The notes under the pieces are model-generated. The model did not search any database. It saw only the letters and a list, made by a program, of their open reading frames with translations, and was not told where the DNA came from. The position numbers were made by a program, and so were the translations under genes. A stretch of 64,000 nt of DNA, taken from NCBI GenBank assembly GCA_902521315.1, contig CABYRH010000003.1, positions 62,001 through 126,000 on the forward strand, in the 5' to 3' direction. The DNA comes from an uncultured Alphaproteobacteria bacterium (GTDB taxonomy: Bacteria > Pseudomonadota > Alphaproteobacteria > HIMB59 > GCA-002718135). Below are positions 9,697 to 17,611 of the stretch, piece by piece; the first letter of the stretch is position 1, and each line of letters starts with the position of its first letter.

Positions 9697-10470
9697 TTAG
9701 TTTATTAATTTAATTATTTCATCATGAAGCGAGCTTGTACTGGAAGCAACTAAACTGCCATCTGAGTCTAAAGATATATTTTGTCCAAACTTATCCGTAA
9801 CTACTCCACCAGCTCCTTCAATTACATTTACAAGAGCCATATAATCATGCACTTTTAATGTATCTTCTAAAACAATATCAATTAAACCTGAGGCTAACAT
9901 CCCATACATATAACAATCACCACCAAGTCTATAATATCTTGATTTTTCTTTTAGTAATTCTAATCCTTTTCTGATTTTAGGTTCATTAAAATATAATCCA
10001 GATGTGAAAAGATAGGCATCTTTAATTTGTTTAATAGTACTAGTTTGAACATCTTTTCCATTACATTTTGTCTTTTGATTTTTTTCTCCTATCCACCGCT
10101 CACCATGTGCAGGGCAGTTAATAATTCCTAAAACTGGTTTTTTGTTATGAAGCAATGCAATTAAATTACCAAAATCTTTATGTCCAGCTATATAACTTCT
10201 TGTTCCATCTATGGGATCTAATACCCATAAAAACTCAGAGTCTATTTTTTCATTTTCATACTCTTCTCCCAAAATTCCATGATCAGGATATTCTTTTCTT
10301 ATTCTCTCTCTTAATACTTGTTCTGTTTCTTTATCTGCTAAAGTTACAGGACTTTCATCATCTTTAATTTCTATTTCAATTTTGTTTCTAAAATAATGCA
10401 TCGAAGTTTTAGATGCATCATCGGCTAAAGAGTTTGCAAATTTTGAAAACTCTTCTGTGTCTATGATCAT
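9697..10470 (-). CDS. hisN: Inositol-monophosphatase-family phosphatase, HisN-like histidinol phosphatase
   Basis: The 257-aa protein shows the IMPase metal motifs: GEEYENE at about 83, DPIDGTRSYIAG at about 106 and the third metal block HDYMALVNVIEGAGGVVTD. The last block carries H where most family members have W, and DPIDGTRSY plus the PVIEGAGG-like ending resemble alphaproteobacterial HisN proteins rather than SuhB. The likely reaction is hydrolysis of histidinol phosphate in histidine synthesis, needing Mg2+. Sequence alone does not exclude another small sugar phosphate. It lies 9 nt after the cytochrome gene and 41 nt before yejA. Confidence 0.8.
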   Translation of the reverse strand: MIIDTEEFSKFANSLADDASKTSMHYFRNKIEIEIKDDESPVTLADKETEQVLRERIRKEYPDHGILGEEYENEKIDSEFLWVLDPIDGTRSYIAGHKDFGNLIALLHNKKPVLGIINCPAHGERWIGEKNQKTKCNGKDVQTSTIKQIKDAYLFTSGLYFNEPKIRKGLELLKEKSRYYRLGGDCYMYGMLASGLIDIVLEDTLKVHDYMALVNVIEGAGGVVTDKFGQNISLDSDGSLVASSTSSLHDEIIKLIN

Positions 10471-10479
10471 TAATTTAGT

Positions 10480-11025
10480 TTATGGAAGTGGTGCTGGATT
10501 ATCAGAGTGTTCTCTTAGGAAATAAACTAAGTCTGCTCTATCTTTTACTTTTTTCAAACCTGCAAAGTTCATTTTTGTACCTTTTATATATTTTTTTGGT
10601 TTATATAAAAATTCTGCTAATTCTTCATATCCCCATTCTCCACCATATTCAGCTAAAGCTTTGGAGTATGCAAAACCTTCAACATTTGCTTTTGGTCTAT
10701 TTATAATATTCCACAAGTGTGGACCTACTTTATTTGCACTACCTTTTTCGTAATTATGGCACGTAGCACATTTTTTGAATAATTTTTCTCCATTATCGAG
10801 AGAAGCACTTGCTAATAACATTGAAATTGGCTCAATTACTTCTTCTTTTTTTTCTACTACTCCAACGCCAGTCGATTCCTCAGGAACGTCTATTTTATAA
10901 GCTGTTTCTTTTTTTTCATCATGATCAATATCAATGACTAAATCTCCAAAATGCCCGATAAGGGTAACAATTAAGACTGCTAATATAATAGATGCTAAAA
11001 TTTTATTAACTTCAAGCCCAGACAT
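10480..11025 (-). CDS. cycM: Membrane-anchored class I cytochrome c (CycM/cytochrome c552 type)
   Basis: The track ORF is over-extended to 11307 through the divergent kdsB gene. The sensible start is MSGLEVNKILASIILAV at 11025, giving 181 aa. An uncleaved N-terminal helix (about 8-27) anchors the protein. A linker rich in Glu follows, then a c-type domain with haem motif CATCH, the GPHLWNII region around the haem pocket, and distal Met in GTKMNFAG. This is the layout of cytochrome cy/CycM, which carries electrons from the bc1 complex to the terminal oxidase. petABC is found elsewhere in this window. Confidence 0.88.
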   Translation of the reverse strand: MSGLEVNKILASIILAVLIVTLIGHFGDLVIDIDHDEKKETAYKIDVPEESTGVGVVEKKEEVIEPISMLLASASLDNGEKLFKKCATCHNYEKGSANKVGPHLWNIINRPKANVEGFAYSKALAEYGGEWGYEELAEFLYKPKKYIKGTKMNFAGLKKVKDRADLVYFLREHSDNPAPLP

Positions 11026-11116
11026 GTATAAGTACATATACAGATTTTTTAGAAGAAAGAATATATTTGTCGTAAGTATGAAATTTAAATTATCTTGCTT
11101 AATTGTCGCATAAATT

Positions 11117-11851
11117 ATGAAAAATGTTGTAATTATACCTTCACGAATGGCCTCCACTAGACTGCCAGGCAAACCATTAATGCAGATAGATGGTATTCCA
11201 ATGATACAACGAGTATGGCAACAGGCAATTGCATCAAAAATTGGAGAAGTGTTTGTTGCTTGCTCAGAAATTGAAGTGCACGACTTAATTGTAAGTAATG
11301 GTGGCAAAGCTATTATGACAGATCCAGATCTCCCCTCTGGAACTGATAGAGTTCACTCCGCTTTTTTAAAGATAAAAAATAACAAAGACATTGATATAAT
11401 AATCAATCTACAAGGTGATATGCCTCTTATAAATCCAGAACATATTCTTAAAGTCATTGACCCAATAAAAAGAAATTTTACTATTGGCACACTCGCAACA
11501 AACTTAAATGATAATGAATTAAATAATCCCAATGTAACAAAAGTTGAAGTTGATTTTAAAAAAAATGAAATAGCTCAAGCGTTAAGTTTTTATAGAGAAG
11601 TTATGATAGAAAATAAAAATTTATACCATCATGTTGGTATCTATAGTTATACTCCAGATTCAATAAATACATTTATCAATCTACCTAAATCAAAAAATGA
11701 AATAGATCTAAGTTTAGAACAAATGAGAGCTATGGATTCTAACATACCAATTGGAGTTACGTATGTTCCTGAAGTTCCAATGAGTGTAGATACAAAAGAG
11801 GATTTAATAAATATTGAAACTAATATAAGAGAGCACAATGATAAAAGTTGA
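11117..11851 (+). CDS. kdsB: 3-deoxy-manno-octulosonate cytidylyltransferase
   Basis: The 244-aa enzyme activates Kdo to CMP-Kdo for lipopolysaccharide synthesis. The N-terminal nucleotide-binding motif is IPSRMASTRLPGKPL (7-21). GGKAIMTDPDLPSGTDRV and INLQGDMPLI follow, all KdsB signatures. Length is normal for the family. The start ATG at 11117 lies 91 bp from the divergent cytochrome start, so this interval must hold both promoters. The stop overlaps pheA by 14 nt. Its presence implies a Kdo-containing LPS core and a diderm organism. Confidence 0.95.
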   Translation: MKNVVIIPSRMASTRLPGKPLMQIDGIPMIQRVWQQAIASKIGEVFVACSEIEVHDLIVSNGGKAIMTDPDLPSGTDRVHSAFLKIKNNKDIDIIINLQGDMPLINPEHILKVIDPIKRNFTIGTLATNLNDNELNNPNVTKVEVDFKKNEIAQALSFYREVMIENKNLYHHVGIYSYTPDSINTFINLPKSKNEIDLSLEQMRAMDSNIPIGVTYVPEVPMSVDTKEDLINIETNIREHNDKS

Positions 11852-12680
11852 TAGTTTTTCATTTCAAGGTGTAAATGGTGCTTATAGTGAACAAGCTGGA
11901 AAAAATATTTTTCCAAACGCAACAAGTATACCGTGTGCAACTTTTGAAGATATGTTTGAACATGTTAGATCAGGAAATTCTGAAGCTGCAATGGTTCCAA
12001 TAGAAAACTCTCTTGCAGGAAGAGTAGCTGATACTCAAAGATTGATACCTGACTCTGATTTAAAAATAACTTATGAATATTTTCATGAAGTAAATCATAA
12101 CTTACTTGGAATTAGAGGTGCTAAAATCTCAGATATTAAAAGAATAAGAAGTCATGAACAGGGAATTGCCCAATGTCGAAACAAAATTTTAAAATTAGAT
12201 AAGCAAATGATTGTTGAAGCTGATACAGCCGGATCCGCTAAATTAATTTCAGATTTAAATAATATTCAAGATGGAGCTATAGCATCTGAACTTGCTGCTA
12301 ATATATATGATCTAGATATATTGGAAAAAAATTTCCAAGATAATCAAAATAACGTAACTCGATTTCTTGTTATGCAAAAAAAATTATTAGATATAAATCC
12401 AGAAATAAAGGATATCCTTACAACATTAGTATTTACAGTTAGAAGTATTCCAGCAGTTTTGTACAAATGTCTTGGTGGATTTGCTAGTAATGGTGTTAAT
12501 ATAACTAAGCTTGAGAGTTACATTCACCCACAGGGTTTTGATGTTGCACAATTTTATATAGATTTTGAGGGACATCCTGAAAATACATCTGTAAAATTAG
12601 CATTAGAAGAGATGAAATTTTTTTGTAAGAAGATAGAAATCCTTGGAGTATATGAGAAATCCTCATTCAGGAAAAAATAG
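11838..12680 (+). CDS. pheA: Prephenate dehydratase (monofunctional, with ACT domain)
   Basis: The 280-aa protein converts prephenate to phenylpyruvate in phenylalanine synthesis. The catalytic domain includes SFQGVNGAYSEQA and MVPIENSLAGRVADT, matching the NS-xAG motif. A C-terminal ACT domain (from about residue 195) carries KLESYIHPQGF, the alphaproteobacterial form of the ESRP allosteric motif, so feedback by phenylalanine is likely. No chorismate mutase domain is fused. It starts inside the end of kdsB (14-nt overlap), indicating coupling. A weak terminator-like hairpin overlaps its last codons. Confidence 0.93.
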   Translation: MIKVDSFSFQGVNGAYSEQAGKNIFPNATSIPCATFEDMFEHVRSGNSEAAMVPIENSLAGRVADTQRLIPDSDLKITYEYFHEVNHNLLGIRGAKISDIKRIRSHEQGIAQCRNKILKLDKQMIVEADTAGSAKLISDLNNIQDGAIASELAANIYDLDILEKNFQDNQNNVTRFLVMQKKLLDINPEIKDILTTLVFTVRSIPAVLYKCLGGFASNGVNITKLESYIHPQGFDVAQFYIDFEGHPENTSVKLALEEMKFFCKKIEILGVYEKSSFRKK

Positions 12681-12688
12681 GATTTTTT
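12657..12688 (+). terminator. Possible Rho-independent terminator at pheA 3' end
   Basis: AAATCCT and AGGATTT form a 7-bp stem around a 15-nt loop, followed directly by a short T run. The hairpin overlaps the last pheA codons and stop. It would separate kdsB-pheA transcription from the SRP RNA that follows. The stem is short and AT-rich, so strength is doubtful. Confidence 0.4.
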
Positions 12689-12733
12689 AAAAAGTCTATT
12701 TATATTTTATTTACATTAATGTTATATTGCTAC

Positions 12734-12823
12734 AGGGAGGATTGAGGGCAAATAAATTGCTAATCCAGTCAGATCTGAAAAGAAGCAGCTGTAACAATCT
12801 TGTTTGGGTCTCAACTCCTTCCA
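12734..12823 (+). ncRNA. ffs: Signal recognition particle 4.5S RNA
   Basis: The segment CCAGTCAGATCTGAAAAG then AAGCAGCTGTAAC matches the universally conserved SRP RNA apical domain (E. coli GTCAGGTCCGGAAGGAAGCAGC). The apical helix closes UCU/AGA on a GAAA tetraloop. Outer strands pair as GGAG..TTGAG with CTCAA..CTCC, and CAAA/TTTG plus ATTG/CAAT build the middle helix. The RNA is therefore about 90 nt, a small bacterial type without an Alu domain. It binds Ffh to target nascent membrane proteins. Location just before dnaX is common in Alphaproteobacteria. Exact ends are estimated from pairing. Confidence 0.92.
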
Positions 12824-12832
12824 TTAATTATA

Positions 12833-14521
12833 ATGACAGAAGAAAAAAAATATAAAGTTTTAGCTAGAAAATATAGACCACAAAAATTTGAAGATTTAAT
12901 TGGTCAAGAATTATTAGTAAGAATTCTATCAAACGCTATCAATAATGATCGGCTAGCTCATGCATATATTCTAACAGGTGTCAGAGGTGTTGGAAAAACC
13001 ACCACTGCTAGACTTATAGCTATGAGTATTAATTGTAAGAACAGAGATAAAAAAAATTGTGAACCATGTGGAAATTGTGATTCATGCAAATCAACAACTT
13101 CGGACAGTAATCTTGATGTTATTGAGATTGATGCAGCTTCTAATACTGGTGTTGATGACATTAGAGAAATAATTGATAATGTAAAATATAAACCTGTTAT
13201 AGGTGATTATAAAATATTTATAATTGATGAAGTTCATATGCTTTCAAAAAGCGCATTCAATGCTCTGCTTAAAACTTTAGAAGAACCACCAGAACATGTT
13301 AAATTTATTTTTGCTACAACAGAAATTAAAAAAGTACCAATAACTGTTTTATCAAGGTGTCAGAGATTTGATTTACATAGAATAGAAAATAAAATTTTAT
13401 CAGATCATTTATTAAAAATTTCCAAACTAGAAAATATTGATATAGATTTAGATGCTATCTCTTTACTTGTCAGATCGGCAGATGGATCTGTAAGAGATGG
13501 TCTTAGCTTATTAGATCAAGCAATAACTAGTCCAAATGAAAAAGTTGACTCGCAAACTGTAATAAGCATGTTGGGATTAGCTGATAGAGAAAAAATATTT
13601 AACTTAATTGAAGTTATTTTAGAAGGAGATGCCCTTGGTGCAATTAATAGGTATAAAGAGTTGTATGATTTAGGAGCAGATATAGCAATGGTATTTGATG
13701 AACTATTAAACGTAGTACATTTCCTTGTTCAAATAAAGATAGCACCAGATTTAAAAGATGACATTTATATTCCTGAATTTGAAAGAAATAAAGGAGCTGA
13801 ATTGTCATCAAAATTGACATTAAATAATCTGAATATTATATGGCAAATTTTATTCAAAGGTTATCAAGAATTACAAAATAGCTCTCATTTATATCAACAC
13901 GGAGAAATGATTATTTTAAGAATTATTTATTTACATGATGGTCCAAGCCCTGAAGATCTAATTAAAAAATTGGACAAAGAATTAGTAAAAAAAGAACCCT
14001 TAGAAAAAAATCTTGAACTACAAAATGAATCTAATGAAAGTAATAAAGTTTTAAACTTTAACGAAAATAAAAAAGAAATTTCACCAAAAGAAAATGTAAA
14101 TATAATACATGTTCAAGACTTCAGACATTTTGTTGATATATTTTTTAAAAATAGAGAAGGACTGCTCCACACTAAGTTGTACAATGATGTGCAGTTAGTC
14201 TCTTTTAAAGAAGGAGAAGTTACCTTAAATACATCTAAAATTAATGATACTGGCTTCAATAGAACTGTTGCGAAATTAATCTCTAAATGGACAGGAAGAA
14301 TATGGCAGATACATTCATCTACAAGCAATCTTGGAAAAAGTTTGCATGATGAAGATATTATCAGCCAACAAAAAGAAATTGAAATAATGAAAAATCATCC
14401 AGAAGTAAAAAAAATATTAAAAGAATTTCCTGAAAGTAAAATTCACGCTATTACAGAGCTAGGTGAAATAAATGATAATGGCGCAGATATAAATAAAACA
14501 AAGATGAAAAAGGAGAAATAA
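12833..14521 (+). CDS. dnaX: DNA polymerase III subunit tau (gamma/tau clamp-loader ATPase)
   Basis: The ORF track begins at a TTG inside the SRP RNA. The real start is ATG 12833 (MTEEKKYKVLARKYRPQKF), giving 562 aa. Domains: AAA+ with Walker A GVRGVGKTT at about 49-57, a four-Cys zinc module (CKNRDKKNCEPCGNCDSC), Walker B with IDEVHML, sensor ATTEIKKVP and the SRC motif SRCQRFD. Domain III ends near residue 370, followed by a Lys/Glu/Asn-rich linker and a tau-specific C-terminal domain. It loads the beta clamp and organises the replisome. No Shine-Dalgarno is visible before the start. An in-frame A7 heptamer near codon 386 is treated separately. Its stop overlaps ybaB by 1 nt. Confidence 0.95.
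   Translation: MTEEKKYKVLARKYRPQKFEDLIGQELLVRILSNAINNDRLAHAYILTGVRGVGKTTTARLIAMSINCKNRDKKNCEPCGNCDSCKSTTSDSNLDVIEIDAASNTGVDDIREIIDNVKYKPVIGDYKIFIIDEVHMLSKSAFNALLKTLEEPPEHVKFIFATTEIKKVPITVLSRCQRFDLHRIENKILSDHLLKISKLENIDIDLDAISLLVRSADGSVRDGLSLLDQAITSPNEKVDSQTVISMLGLADREKIFNLIEVILEGDALGAINRYKELYDLGADIAMVFDELLNVVHFLVQIKIAPDLKDDIYIPEFERNKGAELSSKLTLNNLNIIWQILFKGYQELQNSSHLYQHGEMIILRIIYLHDGPSPEDLIKKLDKELVKKEPLEKNLELQNESNESNKVLNFNENKKEISPKENVNIIHVQDFRHFVDIFFKNREGLLHTKLYNDVQLVSFKEGEVTLNTSKINDTGFNRTVAKLISKWTGRIWQIHSSTSNLGKSLHDEDIISQQKEIEIMKNHPEVKKILKEFPESKIHAITELGEINDNGADINKTKMKKEK
13987..13993 (+). other. Candidate -1 frameshift heptamer A_AAA_AAA in dnaX
   Basis: Read in the dnaX frame the sequence is GTA AAA AAA GAA, so the seven adenines form the classic X_XXY_YYZ slippery arrangement. 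A -1 slip would continue AGA ACC CTT AGA AAA AAA TCT and stop at TGA 14014-14016. The product would be about 394 aa, ending just after clamp-loader domain III, as in the E. coli gamma subunit. No strong downstream hairpin is obvious. A runs are common in this genome, so this is a candidate only. Confidence 0.35.
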
Positions 14522-14844
14522 TGGTTAATTTAGGTAATATGATGAAGCAAGCTCAACAGTTGCAAAAAAAAATGGCTGAAGCACAGAATAAATTAAATGA
14601 TATTGAAGTTGAGGGTACTTCTGGAGGAGGTCTTATTAAAGTAACAGCAACAGCAAAAGGTATATTTAAAAGAATTTCAATTAATGATAGCTTGATCAAA
14701 CAGGAGGAGAAAGAAATACTTGAAGATCTGATTGTCGCTGCAATAAATGATGCCAAAGAAAAAGGAGAGGCTGCAGCTCAAGAAGAAATGAAAAATCTTA
14801 CAGGTGGCCTACCATTACCTCCAGGAATGAAACTTCCTTTTTAA
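14521..14844 (+). CDS. ybaB: YbaB/EbfC nucleoid-associated protein
   Basis: This 107-aa small DNA-binding protein has the family pattern NMMKQAQQLQKKM at the N-terminus (coiled-coil helix), a central beta region (VEVEGTSGGGLIKV-like, here IEVEGTSGGG) and a C-terminal LTGGLPLPPGMKLPF ending, which is diagnostic. It sits between dnaX and recR, the near-universal order for this family. The start ATG overlaps the dnaX stop in TAATG, and the gene is followed 2 nt later by recR. Confidence 0.95.
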   Translation: MVNLGNMMKQAQQLQKKMAEAQNKLNDIEVEGTSGGGLIKVTATAKGIFKRISINDSLIKQEEKEILEDLIVAAINDAKEKGEAAAQEEMKNLTGGLPLPPGMKLPF

Positions 14845-14846
14845 AA

Positions 14847-15446
14847 ATGGAGCAATCCCCAATAGATAAATTAATAAACGATATTTCAAAACTTCCAGGA
14901 TTAGGAAGAAGGTCAGCTCAAAGAATTGCTCTTTTTTTATTAAAAAATAAAGATAAAAATTTATCCCCTTTAATTGAGAGTTTAAATTTATCTTATAATA
15001 AAATTATTGAGTGCTCAGAATGTGGAAATATAGATATGATAAACCCATGCAATATTTGCGCAAATTCTAAAAGGGATAAATCAACTATTTGTGTCGTTGA
15101 GGATGTATCAGATTTGTGGACATTAGAAAAAGTAGGATTTTATCGAGGTCTCTATAATGTACTAGGTGGCTCGTTATCAGCAATTCAAGGTATAGGAACT
15201 GATGAATTGAAAATAGAACATCTACTAAAGAGGATTGAAACAAACAATGTTAAAGAAATTATTCTTGCCTTAAGTACAACTATGGAAGGACAAACAACAT
15301 CTTTTGTTATTGCAGATAAATTGGAAAAATTTAAAGATTTAAATGTAACAAGACTAGCACAAGGTATCCCTATGGATGGAGAAGTACACTACTTAGATGA
15401 AAACACATTAAATACAGCATTCCAATCTAGAAAAAAAATCACATAA
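14847..15446 (+). CDS. recR: Recombination mediator RecR
   Basis: The 199-aa protein works with RecO in RecF-pathway recombinational repair, loading RecA on SSB-coated gaps. It shows the N-terminal helix-hairpin-helix LPGLGRRSAQRIALFLL, a four-Cys zinc finger (CSECGNIDMINPCNIC), and a Toprim domain beginning ICVVEDVSDLW with GLYNVLGGSLSAIQGIG. Length is standard. It follows ybaB by 2 nt in the dnaX operon. Confidence 0.96.
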   Translation: MEQSPIDKLINDISKLPGLGRRSAQRIALFLLKNKDKNLSPLIESLNLSYNKIIECSECGNIDMINPCNICANSKRDKSTICVVEDVSDLWTLEKVGFYRGLYNVLGGSLSAIQGIGTDELKIEHLLKRIETNNVKEIILALSTTMEGQTTSFVIADKLEKFKDLNVTRLAQGIPMDGEVHYLDENTLNTAFQSRKKIT

Positions 15447-15451
15447 ATAAA

Positions 15452-15961
15452 ATGGATAAATTACTTTACGTACCAAATCCACTATTACGCCAAAAAGCAG
15501 ATAAAATTCAGTCTGTTGGAATTAAGGAAAAAAAAATTGCCAAAAAAATGATGCAAATAATGATAAAAGCACCAGGTGTAGGTTTAGCAGCAAATCAAAT
15601 TGGAATTCTAAAACAAATAGTGACTATATTTTTTGTAGATCAAAAGACTAAAAAAGAAACACAATATACATTATTTAACCCAAATATTGTTTCATACTCT
15701 CAAGAAAAAATTGTCATGGAAGAGGGTTGTTTATCTCTTCCTGAACAATTTGCAGAAATTGAGAGACCTCAAAATATAGTAGTCGAGTACTTAGATGAAA
15801 ATAACAAACAAATAACAAAAGAAGTTAGCGGAGTGGAATCAAGAATTTTACAACATGAGATTGATCATCTTTCTGGAAAGTTATTTGTAGATTATCTTTC
15901 TTCATTAAAAAGGAATATAATGATCAAAAAAGTACAAAAATTTTTAAAAAACAAAAAATAA
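15452..15961 (+). CDS. def: Peptide deformylase
   Basis: This 169-aa metalloprotease removes the N-formyl group from new proteins. All three motifs are intact: motif 1 GVGLAANQIG, motif 2 EGCLSLP with the metal-ligand Cys, and motif 3 QHEIDH with two His ligands and the catalytic Glu. It is placed directly before fmt, the enzyme that adds the formyl group, with stop and start overlapping in TAATG. Part of the run recR-def-fmt-truA. Confidence 0.97.
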   Translation: MDKLLYVPNPLLRQKADKIQSVGIKEKKIAKKMMQIMIKAPGVGLAANQIGILKQIVTIFFVDQKTKKETQYTLFNPNIVSYSQEKIVMEEGCLSLPEQFAEIERPQNIVVEYLDENNKQITKEVSGVESRILQHEIDHLSGKLFVDYLSSLKRNIMIKKVQKFLKNKK

Positions 15962-16884
15962 TGAATAATAAAAAAATAATTTTTATGGGCTCGCCTAAAA
16001 TAGCTTCTGACTATCTTGAGGCTTTAATTGAAAGTAATTTCATAATTTCTGCAGTATTTTCACAACCTCCAAAAAAGAAATCTAGAGGAATGAAAATAAT
16101 TGAATCGGAAGTCCATCAAATTGCACGTAAGAACAAAATTGAGGTTTTTTGTCCAAATACGTTTGATAAAGATACTATTGAGACAGTGAAAAAATTAAAT
16201 CCTGATTTAATTATTGTCATGGCATACGGTAAAATATTGCCAAAAGATATTTTAGATTTACCACCATTTGGTTGTATCAATATCCATGTCTCTTTATTGC
16301 CTAGATGGAGGGGTGCAGCTCCAATAGAACATTCTTTAATGAGTGGTGATAAAGAGACGGGTATATCAATAATACAACTAATTGAAAAATTAGATGCTGG
16401 ACCAATTATTAAGCAAAAAAAAGTAGATATAGAAGATGATTGTAATAAAAATGAATTAAGTCAAAAATTAACAGAAGTTGGAATCAAATTATTAGTGGAA
16501 ACTATTCCTCTTATATTTGATAAAAAAATTTCTTATTCTGATCAGGATGATAATGATGCAACATATGCAAATAAAATTTCATCATTAAACAGAAAAATTA
16601 ATTTTAATAAATCTGTAAATGAAGTTTTAAATCTTATAAGAGCACATTCACCTAAACCTGGTGCTTGGTTTACTATACAAAATGAAAGAATTAAAATCAT
16701 TAAAGCAAGAAAATCAAACTCTAATGGCAATGCATCGACAATTCTTAATGAGACCTTTGATATTGGGTGCAATGATGGAAGTATTGAGCCACTAATTTTA
16801 CAAAGAGAAGGCAAAAATGCTATCTCTAAAAATGATTTTCTTCGGGGATATAGTTTTAAGGTTAATGAAGTAATAAATGCCTAA
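15961..16884 (+). CDS. fmt: Methionyl-tRNA formyltransferase
   Basis: The 307-aa enzyme formylates Met-tRNAfMet using 10-formyl-tetrahydrofolate. N-terminal Rossmann-type domain: IFMGSPKIASDYLEAL, the loop SRGMKI, and catalytic region NIHVSLLPRWRGAAPIEHSL with the conserved Asn and His and downstream LDAGPI. An OB-like C-terminal domain (about 205 on) contains RAHSPKPGAWFT. Length is normal. It overlaps def by 1 nt and truA by 8 nt. Confidence 0.96.
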   Translation: MNNKKIIFMGSPKIASDYLEALIESNFIISAVFSQPPKKKSRGMKIIESEVHQIARKNKIEVFCPNTFDKDTIETVKKLNPDLIIVMAYGKILPKDILDLPPFGCINIHVSLLPRWRGAAPIEHSLMSGDKETGISIIQLIEKLDAGPIIKQKKVDIEDDCNKNELSQKLTEVGIKLLVETIPLIFDKKISYSDQDDNDATYANKISSLNRKINFNKSVNEVLNLIRAHSPKPGAWFTIQNERIKIIKARKSNSNGNASTILNETFDIGCNDGSIEPLILQREGKNAISKNDFLRGYSFKVNEVINA

Positions 16885-17611
16885 CTACAAAATAACATTA
16901 GAATATGATGGAACTAATTATGTTGGTTGGCAACGTCAAGAAAATGGTCCTTCTGTTCAACAATTGGTTGAAGAGGCAATAGAAAAACTATCAAAACGAA
17001 AAATAACACTTTTTGGAGCTGGTCGAACAGATGCAGGCGTTCATGCAAGAGGACAAGTAGCTAATTTTGAATTAGAGCAACATTTTGATACTGATACTAT
17101 TAGAGATGGCATTAATCATTATCTAAGACCCCAACCCATATCTATTTTACATGCTGAAGAAGTAGATAAAGATTTTAATTCTAGATTTTCCGCAAAATTG
17201 AGATGGTATGAATACAAGATCTTAAATAGAAGATCACCAATTACGTTAGAGCAAAACAAAGTTTGGTGTGTACATAAAAAAATAGATGCTGAAAAGATAA
17301 TAAAACAATCACAACAATTTATAGGTAAATTTGATTTGTCTGCTTTTAGGTCAATAAATTGCCAATCGAAATCACCAATTAAATCTATTAATTCACTGGA
17401 TATAAATATTAATTATGATGAAATAAATATTTTAATATCAGCTAAATCCTTTTTACATTCTCAAGTTAGAATCATGGTCGGTACACTGGTTGATATAGGA
17501 CTTAGTAAAATAGAAAAATCTATTTCAGAAATTATTCAATCCAAAAAAAGAGAATATGCTGGAGTTACTGCGCCACCTGAAGGATTATATTTATTGAAAA
17601 TAGATTATTAA
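16877..17611 (+). CDS. truA: tRNA pseudouridine(38-40) synthase
   Basis: The 244-aa enzyme isomerises uridines 38-40 in the anticodon arm of many tRNAs. The catalytic Asp lies in GAGRTDAGVHARGQVANF. The early YDGTNYVGWQRQ and late HSQVRIMVGTLVDIG are standard TruA blocks. The start overlaps the end of fmt by 8 nt. The stop codon shares the tetramer TTAA with the convergent CIA30 gene. It is the last gene of the plus-strand operon. Confidence 0.96.
   Translation: MPNYKITLEYDGTNYVGWQRQENGPSVQQLVEEAIEKLSKRKITLFGAGRTDAGVHARGQVANFELEQHFDTDTIRDGINHYLRPQPISILHAEEVDKDFNSRFSAKLRWYEYKILNRRSPITLEQNKVWCVHKKIDAEKIIKQSQQFIGKFDLSAFRSINCQSKSPIKSINSLDININYDEINILISAKSFLHSQVRIMVGTLVDIGLSKIEKSISEIIQSKKREYAGVTAPPEGLYLLKIDY

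Noticed and set aside
11026-11307. 94-residue N-terminal extension of the cytochrome c ORF
   Set aside because: It runs antisense through kdsB and lacks similarity; the anchor helix starts right after MSGLEV.
12717-12728. Second Zur box (TAATGTTATATT) before the SRP RNA
   Set aside because: Only one half of the palindrome is present, which is expected by chance in such AT-rich DNA.
12800-12832. Extra 11 N-terminal codons for dnaX from a TTG
   Set aside because: They fall in the 3' arm of the SRP RNA; DnaX homologues begin near the KYRPQKF block served by ATG 12833.
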